DNA of 64,000 nucleotides from Halobacillus litoralis (GCF_004101865.1 NZ_CP026118.1:2559001-2623000), one strand, 5' to 3'. Shown: positions 16,575 through 25,099, counted from the first letter of the stretch. A program made the numbers and translations. The notes: generated by a model not told the origin, from the sequence alone.

Positions 16575-16677
16575 AACGTTTTTCCTCCTTAGAACGCGTT
16601 TTTTTTTAGTTTGTCCAAGTGAAATGGAACATATTTTATGAGATCCGTGAAAAACTAGAGAAAAAGGAGTGTCCGCT

Positions 16678-17514
16678 ATGCACACCATGTGGAAGGGTAC
16701 GATCAGTTTCGGCCTTGTCAATATACCAGTGAAGCTACACGCTGCTACCGAAAATAAAGACATTAAGCTCCGTCAGCTTCATCAAGAATGCAACTCCCCT
16801 GTGGAGTATAAAAAGCGCTGTCCGGTATGTGATCGGGAAATCGAAAGTGAAGAAATCGTCAAAGCTTATGAATATGCAAAAAATAAGTTTGTTGTGTTAG
16901 ACGAGGAAGACCTGGAAGAATTGAAGAAAGAACAGGCAGATAAAGCAGTGGAGATCCTCGACTTTGTTAAATTAGAAGAAATCGATCCCATTTACTTTGA
17001 ACGCAGTTACTATATTTCACCGAGTGAAGGTGGGTCCAAAGCGTATGGGCTGTTACGTCAAGCGTTAGGAGATACAGGGAAAATCGGGGTCGCCAAAATC
17101 ATCATACGATCAAAGGAACAATTGGCGATTGTCCGTGTCTATGAAAACACTCTTCTGATGGAGACTATCCATTTTCCTGATGAAGTACGCCACGTTCAGG
17201 ATGTACCGAATGTCCCGGAAGAAGCAGAATTGAGTAAAAAAGAATTGAGCACGGCCGTCACTTTGATCGATCAATTGACAGCAGAGTTCGACCCAGAGAA
17301 ATATAAAGATGAATACAGAACAGCTTTACTGGATTTGATTGAAGCGAAGAAAAATAATGAGGAAGTTACGACAGCGAAAGATAAGCCAAAGCCAGACAAC
17401 GTGACAGATCTCATGGATGCGCTTGAGAAATCGTTAGAAAAAACAAAAGGAAACAAAAAGAAGAAAACAACCAAACGGAAAACGACAACTTCCGGCAAAA
17501 AGAAATCCTCATAA
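16678..17514 (+). CDS. ku: Ku protein of bacterial non-homologous end joining
   Basis: A 278-residue Ku-core protein beginning MHTMWKGTISFGLVNIPVKL. It forms a homodimeric ring on DNA ends and recruits LigD. A CxxxH/CPVC-like segment (HQECNSP, KKRCPVCDREI) is present as in other Bacillus Ku proteins. The C-terminal ~40 residues are very rich in lysine and threonine, a DNA-binding tail that modulates Ku sliding and LigD stimulation. ATG 16678 has AAGGAG at 8 nt; an in-frame GTG at 16669 overlaps that site. It is divergent from ligD with a 103-bp shared promoter region. Confidence 0.93.
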   Translation: MHTMWKGTISFGLVNIPVKLHAATENKDIKLRQLHQECNSPVEYKKRCPVCDREIESEEIVKAYEYAKNKFVVLDEEDLEELKKEQADKAVEILDFVKLEEIDPIYFERSYYISPSEGGSKAYGLLRQALGDTGKIGVAKIIIRSKEQLAIVRVYENTLLMETIHFPDEVRHVQDVPNVPEEAELSKKELSTAVTLIDQLTAEFDPEKYKDEYRTALLDLIEAKKNNEEVTTAKDKPKPDNVTDLMDALEKSLEKTKGNKKKKTTKRKTTTSGKKKSS

Positions 17515-17612
17515 ACCCTTCAATGGTGCGGTTTGTCGAATGAATCAACTGTATTTTCTTTAGTGAATGTAGTATAATAGAAGGTAGAAGCAGATGGTTC
17601 GGAGGTATGTGG

Positions 17613-17792
17613 ATGAGTGACCGTACAGAAGAACAAGCCGAACATTTGATGCGTTCAGCAAAAGCGTCAATGGCGATTGAAGGGTTCAGTTTAAACCAAA
17701 AACAAGAATCATTAGTGAAGAAATGTCTCACAGGAGCTATTTCACATAAAGAATTCATCAAGCGGGCTCTGGAATTGTCTCGCCATGCCTGA
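17613..17792 (+). CDS. VbhA-family antitoxin of a Fic toxin
   Basis: A 59-residue helical protein encoded directly before and overlapping the Fic gene by 8 nt. It contains SMAIEGF (Ser19, Glu23, Gly24), matching the Fic inhibition motif [S/T]xxxE[G/N] whose glutamate blocks ATP positioning in the toxin active site. This makes the pair a class I Fic module. ATG 17613 is chosen, 6 nt after CGGAGGT; the ATG at 17607 is too close to that site. A TATAAT-like -10 lies at 17573-17578. Confidence 0.8.
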   Translation: MSDRTEEQAEHLMRSAKASMAIEGFSLNQKQESLVKKCLTGAISHKEFIKRALELSRHA

Positions 17793-18393
17793 GTCCAGGT
17801 ATGGGAGTGAATCCTCCCGCTATTGTTATGCCGGAACGAACGTATTGATTAACCACTATGATATTATGGATGACAAACAATTGGCGTCGATGGAGGCTCT
17901 CGTTACGACTCGACGTCTTTCAGAACTTCAAGAAAGGCCGCTTGAAGGAGACTTCGATTTACGTCATCTTCAGAGAATCCACGCCTATCTCTTTAAGGAT
18001 TTATATCCATTTGCTGGAGAGATAAGAACTGAAAACATAGTCAAGGATGGTTTTTCATTTGCTCAAGCCCGGTTTGTCCATTTAGCGTCTAAACCACTTT
18101 TCCAGCAGCTGATGATAGAAGACTGGGAACATATGGATCAAAAGATGCTGGCAGGTAAATTGACCTATTATATGGCAGAAATCAATGTCCTGCATCCTTT
18201 TCGTGAAGGGAATGGGAGGAGCTTGCGTGAATTCATCCGGTGCATAGCTATAGAAGCTGGGTACATTTTAGACTGGGCGGTTGTACCGAAAGAAAGAGTC
18301 TTCGAAGTGAGTATAGAATCAGTCAGGCACTCAGGCGAATTATACAAAGTCATCTACCAATCTTTATCACCGAAAAAGGATTCCTCCAGCTAA
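17785..18393 (+). CDS. Fic-domain protein (AMP-transferase toxin)
   Basis: A 202-residue Fic/DOC protein. The catalytic loop HPFREGNGRSLREF (His137 to Phe150) is intact and matches HPFx[D/E]GNGRxxR, so AMP transfer to a target hydroxyl is expected. The beta-hairpin flap around IVKDGFSFAQ is also typical. Known class I partners (VbhT) modify DNA gyrase and topoisomerase IV; the target here is unknown. Translation is coupled to the antitoxin gene through the overlap. The pair has its own terminator and no mobility genes around it. Confidence 0.88.
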   Translation: MPESRYGSESSRYCYAGTNVLINHYDIMDDKQLASMEALVTTRRLSELQERPLEGDFDLRHLQRIHAYLFKDLYPFAGEIRTENIVKDGFSFAQARFVHLASKPLFQQLMIEDWEHMDQKMLAGKLTYYMAEINVLHPFREGNGRSLREFIRCIAIEAGYILDWAVVPKERVFEVSIESVRHSGELYKVIYQSLSPKKDSSS

Positions 18394-18414
18394 ATTGAAG
18401 CTGGAGTTTTTATT
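18384..18414 (+). terminator. Terminator of the Fic module
   Basis: CTCCAGCT (18384-18391) pairs with AGCTGGAG (18399-18406) and is followed by TTTTTATTT. The stem overlaps the fic stop codon. Confidence 0.8.
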
Positions 18415-18587
18415 TCGCTCCATAGGAGGTGCATTCAAAGAACGGAGGATGTATTTTATGTATGTATCGGATAGTCAGGGTTTTTACTTTTATTTGCTTT
18501 CACATCCTTGTTGATAATTTACAGGAAGAAGAGTAGTCTGTGCCTTATGCAATAAATTGCAGTCAATCAAGGGGGATCATAAATACG

Positions 18588-20093
18588 ATGTGTGGAATCT
18601 TCGTTTCACAAGGAGAAATAAGTTCAGAACAAATGGATGAGGTATTACAGTTGCTTCACCACCGTGGACCTGACGAGGGGAAAGCTGTCGTATCAGGGCG
18701 GGTACATCTCGGACACCGCCGGCTTTCCATTATTGGGTTGGATGATGGTATCCAGCCCATTCATAATCAAAAAAAGGACCGCTGGATCGTCTGTAATGGT
18801 GAAATTTACAACTATGCTGCTATTAAAGAAAAACTGGCAGGAGATGTCTCATTCTTAACGAAATCAGATAGTGAAGTCGCATTGAAATTGGTAGAGCACC
18901 AGGGGCCGGAAGCCATCGGTCAATTAGATGGGATGTTCGCCTTTTTCATTGCGGATGAGCAAAATGATAGTTTTGTTGTGGCACGCGACCCATTAGGCAT
19001 CAAGCCACTATACTATGGAACTGATAAAGAAGGAAACTATGTTTTCTCATCGGAGTTGAAAGCGATCGAAGCGTTTGTAGAAGAAGCGTCCGAATTTCCA
19101 CACGGTCACTATTTCACGCCAGAGGAAGGGTTTGTCTGCTACCGGAAAATCGAAGCTCCTGCAAAGGAATTTTCGCAAACGCATCTTGAAGAAGTATTTG
19201 ATTCTATCCAAAGTACGATGATTCATGCTGTCGAAAAGAGGTTGCTCGCAGATGTGGAAGTGGGCGTTTTGCTCAGTGGAGGACTGGACAGTAGTTTGAT
19301 TGCTGCCATTGCTGCACAGAAACAGCAAGGAGACAAGCCATTAAAATCCTTCTGTGTCGGTGCAGAAGGCAGTGCGGACGTTATGAACGCCAGAATAGTG
19401 GCGCAAGCGATCGGAACGGACCATTATGAATACATTTATACCGAAGAAGAATTGATCGAAGCGGTCTCTGATGTCATTTATCATTTGGAATCCTATGAGC
19501 CTTCACTTGTGCGAAGTGCAATTCCGAATTATTTTGTCTCTAAATTGGCAGCAGAACATGTGAAGGTCATTTTATCTGGAGAGGGAGCAGATGAATTGTT
19601 CGCTGGTTATGCTTACATGGAAAAATTCCAAGAGACAGCAGCCTTGAACAAAGAAATCATTCGTATTCTGAATACCCTTCACCATGTCAATTTGCAACGT
19701 GCAGATCGAATGAGTATGGCTCACTCGATAGAGCTCCGTGTACCATTCCTGGATTTGGAAGTCGTGGAAAATGCATTGCAGATTCCAGCTGCTTTGAAGG
19801 TTCATCAAAAAGATCGTATGGAAAAATGGTTACTGAGAAAAGCCTTTGATGGCACTTTGCCAGAAGAAGTACTTTGGCGTAAGAAAGCAGAATTCTCCGA
19901 AGGTAGCGGAGCGTTGGATTTACTCGACATGCACGCTGAAAACACGATTTCAGATCAAAAGTTCAATCAAGTGAAAGAAGAAGCTCCGGTAGAGATTCGC
20001 TCTAAACAAGAGATGTTTTATTACCAGATTTTCCGTAAGCATTTCCCTAAAGAAAAGATGCTGAACAATGTAGGGAAATGGGCAACAGCATAA
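18588..20093 (+). CDS. asnB: Glutamine-hydrolysing asparagine synthetase
   Basis: A 501-residue two-domain enzyme making asparagine from aspartate, ATP and glutamine. The start is fixed by chemistry: Met1 is removed so that Cys2 of MCGIFVSQ becomes the nucleophile of the class II amidotransferase domain. HHRGPDEG and NGEIYNY belong to that domain. The synthetase domain carries the PP-loop VLLSGGLDSSL and LSGEGADELFAGY. It is shorter than the Bacillus AsnB/AsnO/AsnH proteins and closer in layout to the E. coli AsnB group. The ribosome binding site AAGGGGGA is 12 nt upstream, slightly far. Monocistronic. Confidence 0.88.
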   Translation: MCGIFVSQGEISSEQMDEVLQLLHHRGPDEGKAVVSGRVHLGHRRLSIIGLDDGIQPIHNQKKDRWIVCNGEIYNYAAIKEKLAGDVSFLTKSDSEVALKLVEHQGPEAIGQLDGMFAFFIADEQNDSFVVARDPLGIKPLYYGTDKEGNYVFSSELKAIEAFVEEASEFPHGHYFTPEEGFVCYRKIEAPAKEFSQTHLEEVFDSIQSTMIHAVEKRLLADVEVGVLLSGGLDSSLIAAIAAQKQQGDKPLKSFCVGAEGSADVMNARIVAQAIGTDHYEYIYTEEELIEAVSDVIYHLESYEPSLVRSAIPNYFVSKLAAEHVKVILSGEGADELFAGYAYMEKFQETAALNKEIIRILNTLHHVNLQRADRMSMAHSIELRVPFLDLEVVENALQIPAALKVHQKDRMEKWLLRKAFDGTLPEEVLWRKKAEFSEGSGALDLLDMHAENTISDQKFNQVKEEAPVEIRSKQEMFYYQIFRKHFPKEKMLNNVGKWATA

Positions 20094-20099
20094 AGGTAG

Positions 20100-20137
20100 C
20101 AAAACCGATGTCTTCTGGCATCGGTTTTGTTTTTTTC
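20100..20137 (+). terminator. Terminator of asnB
   Basis: CAAAACCGATG and CATCGGTTTTG form an 11-bp stem with an 8-nt loop and a run of seven Ts. Confidence 0.9.
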
Positions 20138-20241
20138 TTTTATTGAAGGTTCTTTTTCAACTATAATGGTATGTAACATTATTGAATTCTGAAGAATCTG
20201 AATTATATCTTATGACTTAGAAATAAAGGGGGGAAGGTAAA

Positions 20242-21213
20242 GTGGAGGACCGACTCGTTCCTTTCAGAGATGTATGGAAAGCGAAAAAACGGATAAAGTC
20301 GATCATTGAAACAACGCCACTCGTCTATTCTGAACATCTATCTGCATGTACGGGAGTGAAAGTGTTTCTTAAACTCGAGCAGAATCACCCGACAGGCGCC
20401 TTCAAATTACGGGGGGCTGCAAACAAAATTTTATCCTTGTCTGAAGAAGAGAAAAATACAGGAGTGACGACATTCTCAACGGGTAACCACGGCATAGCAG
20501 TGGCTTATATTGCCAAAGAACTTGGAATCCCTTGTACGGTTTGTATTTCCAATCGAGTGCCTGGTGTTAAGGTGAACCGTCTGAAGAAATTAGGAGCGAC
20601 TGTAGAAACCGTCGGAAAGAGTCAAGACGATGCAGAGACCCGATGCATCCAGTTAGAGAAAGAGGAGGGAATGACAGTTATCAAACCGTTTGATGACAAA
20701 GACATTATTGCAGGTCAGGGGACCATCGGGCTTGAGATCATGGAACAATGCCCGGAAGTAGAAGAGGTCATCATCCCTTTATCAGGAGGTGGTTTGTTGT
20801 CCGGTGTCGGTTTATCAATGAAATCGGTTGACCCCTCCATTCAAATTACTGGGGTAACGATGGAAAAGGGGGCTGTCATGCAAGAAAGTTTAAGAAAGGG
20901 TCATCCAGTCAGCCTCGAAGAAGAAGATACACTGGCTGATAGTCTGCTGGGAGGAATCGGCACAGGGAATCTATTCACTTTTCCTATGACTAAAAAATAT
21001 ATGAATAAAGGTGTACTTGTCTCGGAAGCGCAAATAAGAGAAGGATTATTATTTTTACTAGAACATCATAAAATGGTTGTAGAAGGAGCAGCGGCTACGG
21101 GGGTTGGTCTTTTACTCAGTGAAGACTATCAACCTGAGAGTCATGTAGTACTTGTAGTTAGTGGTAATAACATCGATCATGAAACAATGACTGGACTTAT
21201 TACAAGGGTTTAA
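20242..21213 (+). CDS. eutB: EutB-like PLP-dependent threonine dehydratase family enzyme
   Basis: A 323-residue fold-type II PLP enzyme. The PLP lysine lies in GAFKLRGA, the phosphate-binding loop is SGGGLLSGVG, and the fingerprint FSTGNHGIAVAY binds the carboxylate. Overall layout matches serine/threonine ammonia-lyases without an ACT domain, and the sequence resembles EutB of hydroxyectoine catabolism. EutB works with EutC, whose homologue lies 10 kb downstream next to doeA. The GTG start at 20242 follows GGGGGAAGG. A PucR-type regulator gene follows 18 bp later and probably controls both loci. A catabolic threonine dehydratase is the alternative reading. Confidence 0.75.
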   Translation: MEDRLVPFRDVWKAKKRIKSIIETTPLVYSEHLSACTGVKVFLKLEQNHPTGAFKLRGAANKILSLSEEEKNTGVTTFSTGNHGIAVAYIAKELGIPCTVCISNRVPGVKVNRLKKLGATVETVGKSQDDAETRCIQLEKEEGMTVIKPFDDKDIIAGQGTIGLEIMEQCPEVEEVIIPLSGGGLLSGVGLSMKSVDPSIQITGVTMEKGAVMQESLRKGHPVSLEEEDTLADSLLGGIGTGNLFTFPMTKKYMNKGVLVSEAQIREGLLFLLEHHKMVVEGAAATGVGLLLSEDYQPESHVVLVVSGNNIDHETMTGLITRV

Positions 21214-21231
21214 ACAGGGGGAGGGGCTTCT

Positions 21232-22902
21232 ATGGAAGTGACGGTCGATGATGTTTTAGGTCTTCCCGTCTTTAAACAGGCGAAGGTGCAGACGCCATGT
21301 CTTAGCAGGCAGGTCGAATGGATTTCTGTGATCGAAACACCTGTAGAAAATTTTGTGCGGAACAATGAATTTGTTTTGAGTACGGGTGTAGGGTGTGCGG
21401 GCGATATTCTGGCATTAGAAGAGTATGTCATGGATGTTATAAAGGCTGATGCTTCGGCATTGGCTTTTGCTACAGGGCGATATATTTATAAGATTCCAGA
21501 CAGGATTATCCAACTGGCTGAAGAGCATTCCCTCGCCCTGATCGAGATCCCCTGGGAAGTCAGGTTCGGAGATATAGTGCAGGAAGTCCTCCACCTCATC
21601 AGCAGGGAGAGACAGACAGAACAACAAAAGGCGGAAGAAATACGGCAGGAATTGATTAACTGCGTTTTGAATGGTAAGGGACTTCAGGAGATCACCACCA
21701 TTTTGTACACGAACACGAATATTCCTACAGCGATAAGTGATCATAATAAGCAAATAAGGGCGAACCAGCACTTTGATCGCTATTTCATCGATGTATTGAA
21801 CGGCCGCGAAGAAGAGCAAAGTGTATTGGTGACAACGGACGTCGCCAGTGACCACCCCCTCGTCCATTACATTGAGACCTATCGGATCGGTGAACACGAT
21901 TGTCACCAGTTGACAATTTTATCGAATTATAAGAAACAAGGCTACCTTTTATTCAAACCTGAGGAGGGCCAAAAATTATCGTGGGTCGTTCTGAATATTC
22001 TTGAACACGCTTTGACCGCATGTGCTCTTTACTTCGTGAAAGAAAATGCGATAGAAATGACTGAAATCCGCCTGAAAGATAATTTTCTTCTTGAACTGGC
22101 CAAGAAAGATGTCCAGATGGATAAAGCGCTCTTATCAAAGGCTCAATTGTTAGGGTATGATTTAGAAAAACCTTTTATATGCCTGGTTGGTCACATCCGT
22201 TTCGTGCAGCCTGTAGACGACCATATCGGCTCTCCCACTCACTCGGTTCAATCCTCTTCGATGCATAGCCGGAATTACTATATTCAAAAAGAAGTGACCC
22301 ACGCAGGTGATGTTTTAGAAAGGTTGACGATGACAACATTTGAGGAAGGCGAGGTCATTGTTTATTTAGAAGCGGACCAGCCCAATTTTGAAGAAACCAC
22401 CAATCAGTTTCTCGACCTTATTGAACGAAGACTTCACGAGTTGTTAGCAGGGATTACTATCAACTGGGGGATTAGTTGTCATAAAGGGGGATACCGCACG
22501 TTTCATCAGAGCTATGAAGAAGCGGTGACGGCTTTGAAGATTGGAAGACAGCAGCATGAAGAAGGGGAGCGGACATTTTTCAGTGACACCAGGATGAATA
22601 GACTTCTCATGGCTCTCTCCCATGAAAAGGAAATCGGGAATATTGTGCACGACACATTAAAACAACTGATTGATTATGATCAAAAAAGGCAAACCGAATT
22701 GATCCACACCTTTATGATCTACAATAAATACAACAGCAATGTGAGCCAGACGGCGAGGGCGCTGAATTTGCATAGACAGTCGCTGCTTCATCGTCTCCGT
22801 AACATTGAGCATTTGACGGGTTTATCCCTGTTGGATGCAGATGACCTCTTTTTGCTGGAATTAAGTGTAAGGTTATGGCTATTGAAAAAGGTGGAGACAT
22901 AG
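21232..22902 (+). CDS. PucR-family transcriptional regulator
   Basis: A 556-residue regulator: an N-terminal PucR ligand-binding domain (about 1-125, starting VTVDDVLGLPVFKQ), a central GGDEF-like CdaR region, and a C-terminal helix-turn-helix (NSNVSQTARALNLHRQSLLH, about 503-522). PucR proteins usually activate catabolic operons for purines, amino acids or osmolytes. Its position right after eutB suggests that it senses an ectoine-derived metabolite and controls eutB and perhaps the doeA cluster; this is inference. A terminator overlaps its stop codon. Confidence 0.87.
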   Translation: MEVTVDDVLGLPVFKQAKVQTPCLSRQVEWISVIETPVENFVRNNEFVLSTGVGCAGDILALEEYVMDVIKADASALAFATGRYIYKIPDRIIQLAEEHSLALIEIPWEVRFGDIVQEVLHLISRERQTEQQKAEEIRQELINCVLNGKGLQEITTILYTNTNIPTAISDHNKQIRANQHFDRYFIDVLNGREEEQSVLVTTDVASDHPLVHYIETYRIGEHDCHQLTILSNYKKQGYLLFKPEEGQKLSWVVLNILEHALTACALYFVKENAIEMTEIRLKDNFLLELAKKDVQMDKALLSKAQLLGYDLEKPFICLVGHIRFVQPVDDHIGSPTHSVQSSSMHSRNYYIQKEVTHAGDVLERLTMTTFEEGEVIVYLEADQPNFEETTNQFLDLIERRLHELLAGITINWGISCHKGGYRTFHQSYEEAVTALKIGRQQHEEGERTFFSDTRMNRLLMALSHEKEIGNIVHDTLKQLIDYDQKRQTELIHTFMIYNKYNSNVSQTARALNLHRQSLLHRLRNIEHLTGLSLLDADDLFLLELSVRLWLLKKVET

Positions 22903-22936
22903 AGCGCTTCTAATAAAGGAGGCGCTCTATTTTTTG
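22901..22936. terminator. Terminator between the pucR-type gene and the DUF3221 lipoprotein gene
   Basis: AGAGCGCTTC (22901-22910) pairs with GAGGCGCTCT (22919-22928), one wobble pair, then ATTTTTTG. It serves the plus-strand gene; the convergent lipoprotein gene ends inside it. Confidence 0.75.
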
Positions 22937-23460
22937 TCCTCGACGATTTCCTTCAGTTTATCATCATTTTCCCCGCGTCTATGGAGTTTGACCGTCCATT
23001 TATCAGAATCTACATCGAATGCCAGCATTTCAACTACAAGGATATCCTCGGTGGATTGAATTTCAGACAAGGCTGTTGATAAGGCTTCTGATGCTTTGAG
23101 ATCGGCTCCTTCCACCTCACTCATTTCGAGCTCTTGAACTTTCTCAGCTTTCGCCTGTTCAGGAAAAGACTCTAAAATTTCTCCGTCTATCCAAACTTCC
23201 ACTTGTTTTCCTACCCATGAGTCACTGGAAACTCCAGAGACCCACATCGCCCGTCCTTCCTGAGTGGTCTCTTCATTCATTGAGGTGACAACTAAAATTC
23301 TGTCCTCCTCTTGTTCCATGACAAATCCACTCATGTCCGGGTCAGGTGCTTCTTTTTCATCTGCTGGGTCATATTCTTGAGAACTGGATTCTTGAGTTCC
23401 ACAGCTGGCAACGAGAAAGGAGAAACTGACCAGCAAACCAATCATCCACCAATTTTTCAT
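22927..23460 (-). CDS. DUF3221 lipoprotein
   Basis: A 177-residue secreted lipoprotein. The signal peptide ends at the lipobox LVASC with Cys20 as the lipidation site, followed by a Ser/Gln/Glu/Asp-rich linker. The DUF3221 part has SGFVMEQEEDRILVV, MWVSGVS and VGKQVEVWIDG, the usual layout of this short beta-rich domain. The function is unknown. The ribosome binding site GGAGCG precedes ATG 23460. It is transcribed against the thiamine locus. Confidence 0.8.
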   Translation of the reverse strand: MKNWWMIGLLVSFSFLVASCGTQESSSQEYDPADEKEAPDPDMSGFVMEQEEDRILVVTSMNEETTQEGRAMWVSGVSSDSWVGKQVEVWIDGEILESFPEQAKAEKVQELEMSEVEGADLKASEALSTALSEIQSTEDILVVEMLAFDVDSDKWTVKLHRRGENDDKLKEIVEDKK

Positions 23461-23518
23461 GAAGATCGCTCCTTTACTTTGTTATTACATGGACGTTTCT
23501 TTCATAAAAAAGTTTCAC

Positions 23519-23547
23519 ATGACAGATAAATCCGAATTTGTTATGAT
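23519..23547 (+). promoter_or_regulatory. Putative promoter of the thiW transcript
   Basis: ATGACA (23519-23524), 17 nt, TATGAT (23542-23547), located just ahead of the TPP riboswitch. Confidence 0.5.
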
Positions 23548-23575
23548 GAATACCAACCAAGCGAATAATTCTATT

Positions 23576-23673
23576 AAACTACTAGGGGAGCCTGAATTGG
23601 CTGAGAGGAAAGCGAAAAAGCTTTCTGACTCTTACGAACCTGATCTGGTTAATACCAGCGGAGGGAAGTAGTC
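23576..23673 (+). ncRNA. TPP riboswitch upstream of thiW
   Basis: The thi-box core is visible in order: ACTAGGGG, the CTGAGAGG motif of the J3-2 region, a variable P3 hairpin (AAAGC/GCTTT), ACCTGATCTGG, and the 3' CCAGCGGAGGGAAGT. The outer P1 stem pairs ACTACT with AGTAGT. Thiamine pyrophosphate binding would favour the terminator at 23703-23736, shutting off thiW. Confidence 0.93.
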
Positions 23674-23702
23674 AGGCGATTTATATATCGACTGTCTTCA
23701 TT

Positions 23703-23736
23703 CCAAGTCAGGTCCTTCTAGGGATTTGGCTTTTTT
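23703..23736 (+). terminator. Riboswitch-controlled terminator before thiW
   Basis: CCAAGTC pairs with GATTTGG (one G-U pair) around a longer loop, followed by C and six Ts, 28 bp before the thiW start. It is the likely expression platform of the TPP riboswitch. Confidence 0.65.
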
Positions 23737-23764
23737 GTTTCTCCTCATAAGAAAGGAGGTATAC

Positions 23765-24253
23765 ATGCAGCATACACGCTTACTTACTACAATGGCCGTG
23801 TTCATAGCCATAGGCACGCTTGGTGCTCAATTCCTATGGTTTCCTGCCGGTGTGGCTAAAGCATATCCTGTCCAGCACGCTGTTAACGTGATGGCTGCGG
23901 TGACACTGGGACCTCTCCCTGCTGTCGGCATCGCTTTTTGCATTGGTATTTTAAGGTTTTTGTTAGGTTTAGGCACGATACTGGCTTTTCCGGGCGGTAT
24001 GGTAGGGGCCCTTTTTGCGGGTCTATTTTACAAAATGTACAGGAAAAAAGCTTCCGCTGTTGTCGGAGAAGTGATAGGAACCGGTGTGATCGGTGCTTTT
24101 GTAGCTGTACCAATTGCTCAATTGGTGATGGGCAGCTCAGCGGGTGCCTTTGCTTTTTTACCATCGTTTCTTGTCAGCAGTATCTCTGGGGCAATGATCG
24201 GTTGGTTTGTATTGTCTCGGATAGAAGTTGAAAAATATCTCTTACAACCATAA
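23765..24253 (+). CDS. thiW: ThiW, substrate-binding (S) component of a thiazole-precursor ECF transporter
   Basis: A 162-residue protein with about five membrane helices. The Gly/Pro-rich segments AKAYPVQHAVNVMAAVTLGP and GLGTILAFPGGMVGALFAG are typical of ThiW. The protein probably captures hydroxyethylthiazole and works with the shared ECF energising module, which is not in this window. The TPP riboswitch upstream supports the assignment. AAGGAGG precedes ATG 23765 with good spacing. A second TPP riboswitch follows, so thiW and the tenA-thiE genes are controlled separately by the same ligand. Confidence 0.88.
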   Translation: MQHTRLLTTMAVFIAIGTLGAQFLWFPAGVAKAYPVQHAVNVMAAVTLGPLPAVGIAFCIGILRFLLGLGTILAFPGGMVGALFAGLFYKMYRKKASAVVGEVIGTGVIGAFVAVPIAQLVMGSSAGAFAFLPSFLVSSISGAMIGWFVLSRIEVEKYLLQP

Positions 24254-24260
24254 TACACGG

Positions 24261-24355
24261 AAACTACTAGGGGCGCGAGTACTCGCTGAGAAAAGGATAG
24301 ATTCCTTTGTCCCTCAACACCTGATCTGGGTCATGCCAGCGGAGGAAAGTAGTCC
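24261..24355 (+). ncRNA. TPP riboswitch upstream of tenA-thiD-thiM-thiE
   Basis: A second thi-box element: ACTACTAGGGG, CGCTGAGA, a P3 hairpin (AAAGGAT/ATTCCTTT), ACCTGATCTGGGT, and CCAGCGGAGGAAAGTAGT. All conserved blocks are present and P1 (ACTACT/AGTAGT) closes the element. Confidence 0.93.
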
Positions 24356-24374
24356 TCAGGATCCTCAAAATCTC

Positions 24375-24406
24375 CCTCCTGGTAGCTTCCGAATATATCA
24401 AGGAGG
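24375..24406 (+). promoter_or_regulatory. Ribosome-binding-site sequestering hairpin before tenA
   Basis: CCTCCTGG (24375-24382) can pair with CAAGGAGG (24399-24406), which includes the tenA ribosome binding site. No T run follows, so this riboswitch probably acts on translation, unlike the thiW one. Confidence 0.6.
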
Positions 24407-24412
24407 CTCACT

Positions 24413-25099
24413 ATGTCATTTACTCAACAATTAAAAAATGAAAATCAAGATGTCCTGGAACAAATTTTTGCTCATTCTTTCGTGCAGGGAATAGGGAAAG
24501 GCGATGTTCCTCATGATTCTATAGCTCATTATATCAAAGCAGACTATGAATATTTGAATGCTTTCATGCATGTATATGGCCTTGCGGTAGCCAAGTCTGC
24601 ACAGAGAGAAGATATAGAACTTTTCAACGAGCAAATCGGCTTCATTCTTCATAGCGAAGTTCACCCGCATCACAATTTCTGTAATGTGATCGGCGTCGAT
24701 TATGAGGCATTGCAGGGGTATGAACTTCCACCTACTGCAGATCATTACATCAAGCACATGCTCTATCATGCCCACACAGGGAGCCTTGGAGAAATATTAG
24801 CTGCTTTGCTTCCTTGTCCCTGGACGTACCTGGAAATTGGAAATGAATTGCTCAGGCAGTATCAGCCAAATGATTCTCACCCCTTTTATACATGGATTAA
24901 CTTCTATGCAGAAGAGGAAGTAGCAGGATTGACAGGTCAGTTATGTGCACGACTGGATAAGTATGCTGAGCAAGCTTCTGAAATGGAGAAACAGCAGATG
25001 AAAACAGCCTTCCGGAAAAGCTGTCAATTGGAATTGGCTTTTTGGGAGATGTCTTACACATGTGAACAATGGCCACTAGAGGAGGCGGTGTCCCGATGA
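24413..25099 (+). CDS. tenA: TenA-type aminopyrimidine aminohydrolase (thiaminase II)
   Basis: A 228-residue TenA/THI-4-fold protein. The nucleophile Cys135 lies in LLPCPWTYLEIG, and acidic residues of the pyrimidine pocket occur in YIKADYEYL and YAEEEV. TenA hydrolyses formyl-aminopyrimidine or base-degraded thiamine fragments to hydroxymethylpyrimidine (HMP), salvaging thiamine breakdown products. This fits the rest of the operon (ThiD, ThiM, ThiE), which forms a salvage rather than a de novo set: no thiC or thiG is seen here. The stop overlaps the thiD start (ATGA). Confidence 0.93.
   Translation: MSFTQQLKNENQDVLEQIFAHSFVQGIGKGDVPHDSIAHYIKADYEYLNAFMHVYGLAVAKSAQREDIELFNEQIGFILHSEVHPHHNFCNVIGVDYEALQGYELPPTADHYIKHMLYHAHTGSLGEILAALLPCPWTYLEIGNELLRQYQPNDSHPFYTWINFYAEEEVAGLTGQLCARLDKYAEQASEMEKQQMKTAFRKSCQLELAFWEMSYTCEQWPLEEAVSR

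Noticed and set aside
16575..16763. N-terminal extension of ligD by 63 codons
   Set aside because: It would overlap the start of the divergent ku gene and lacks a ribosome binding site; the ATG at 16574 has a perfect one and fits the family N-terminus.
18415..18587. T-box leader for asnB
   Set aside because: No T-box bulge sequence (TGGNACCGCG-like) or specifier loop could be found.
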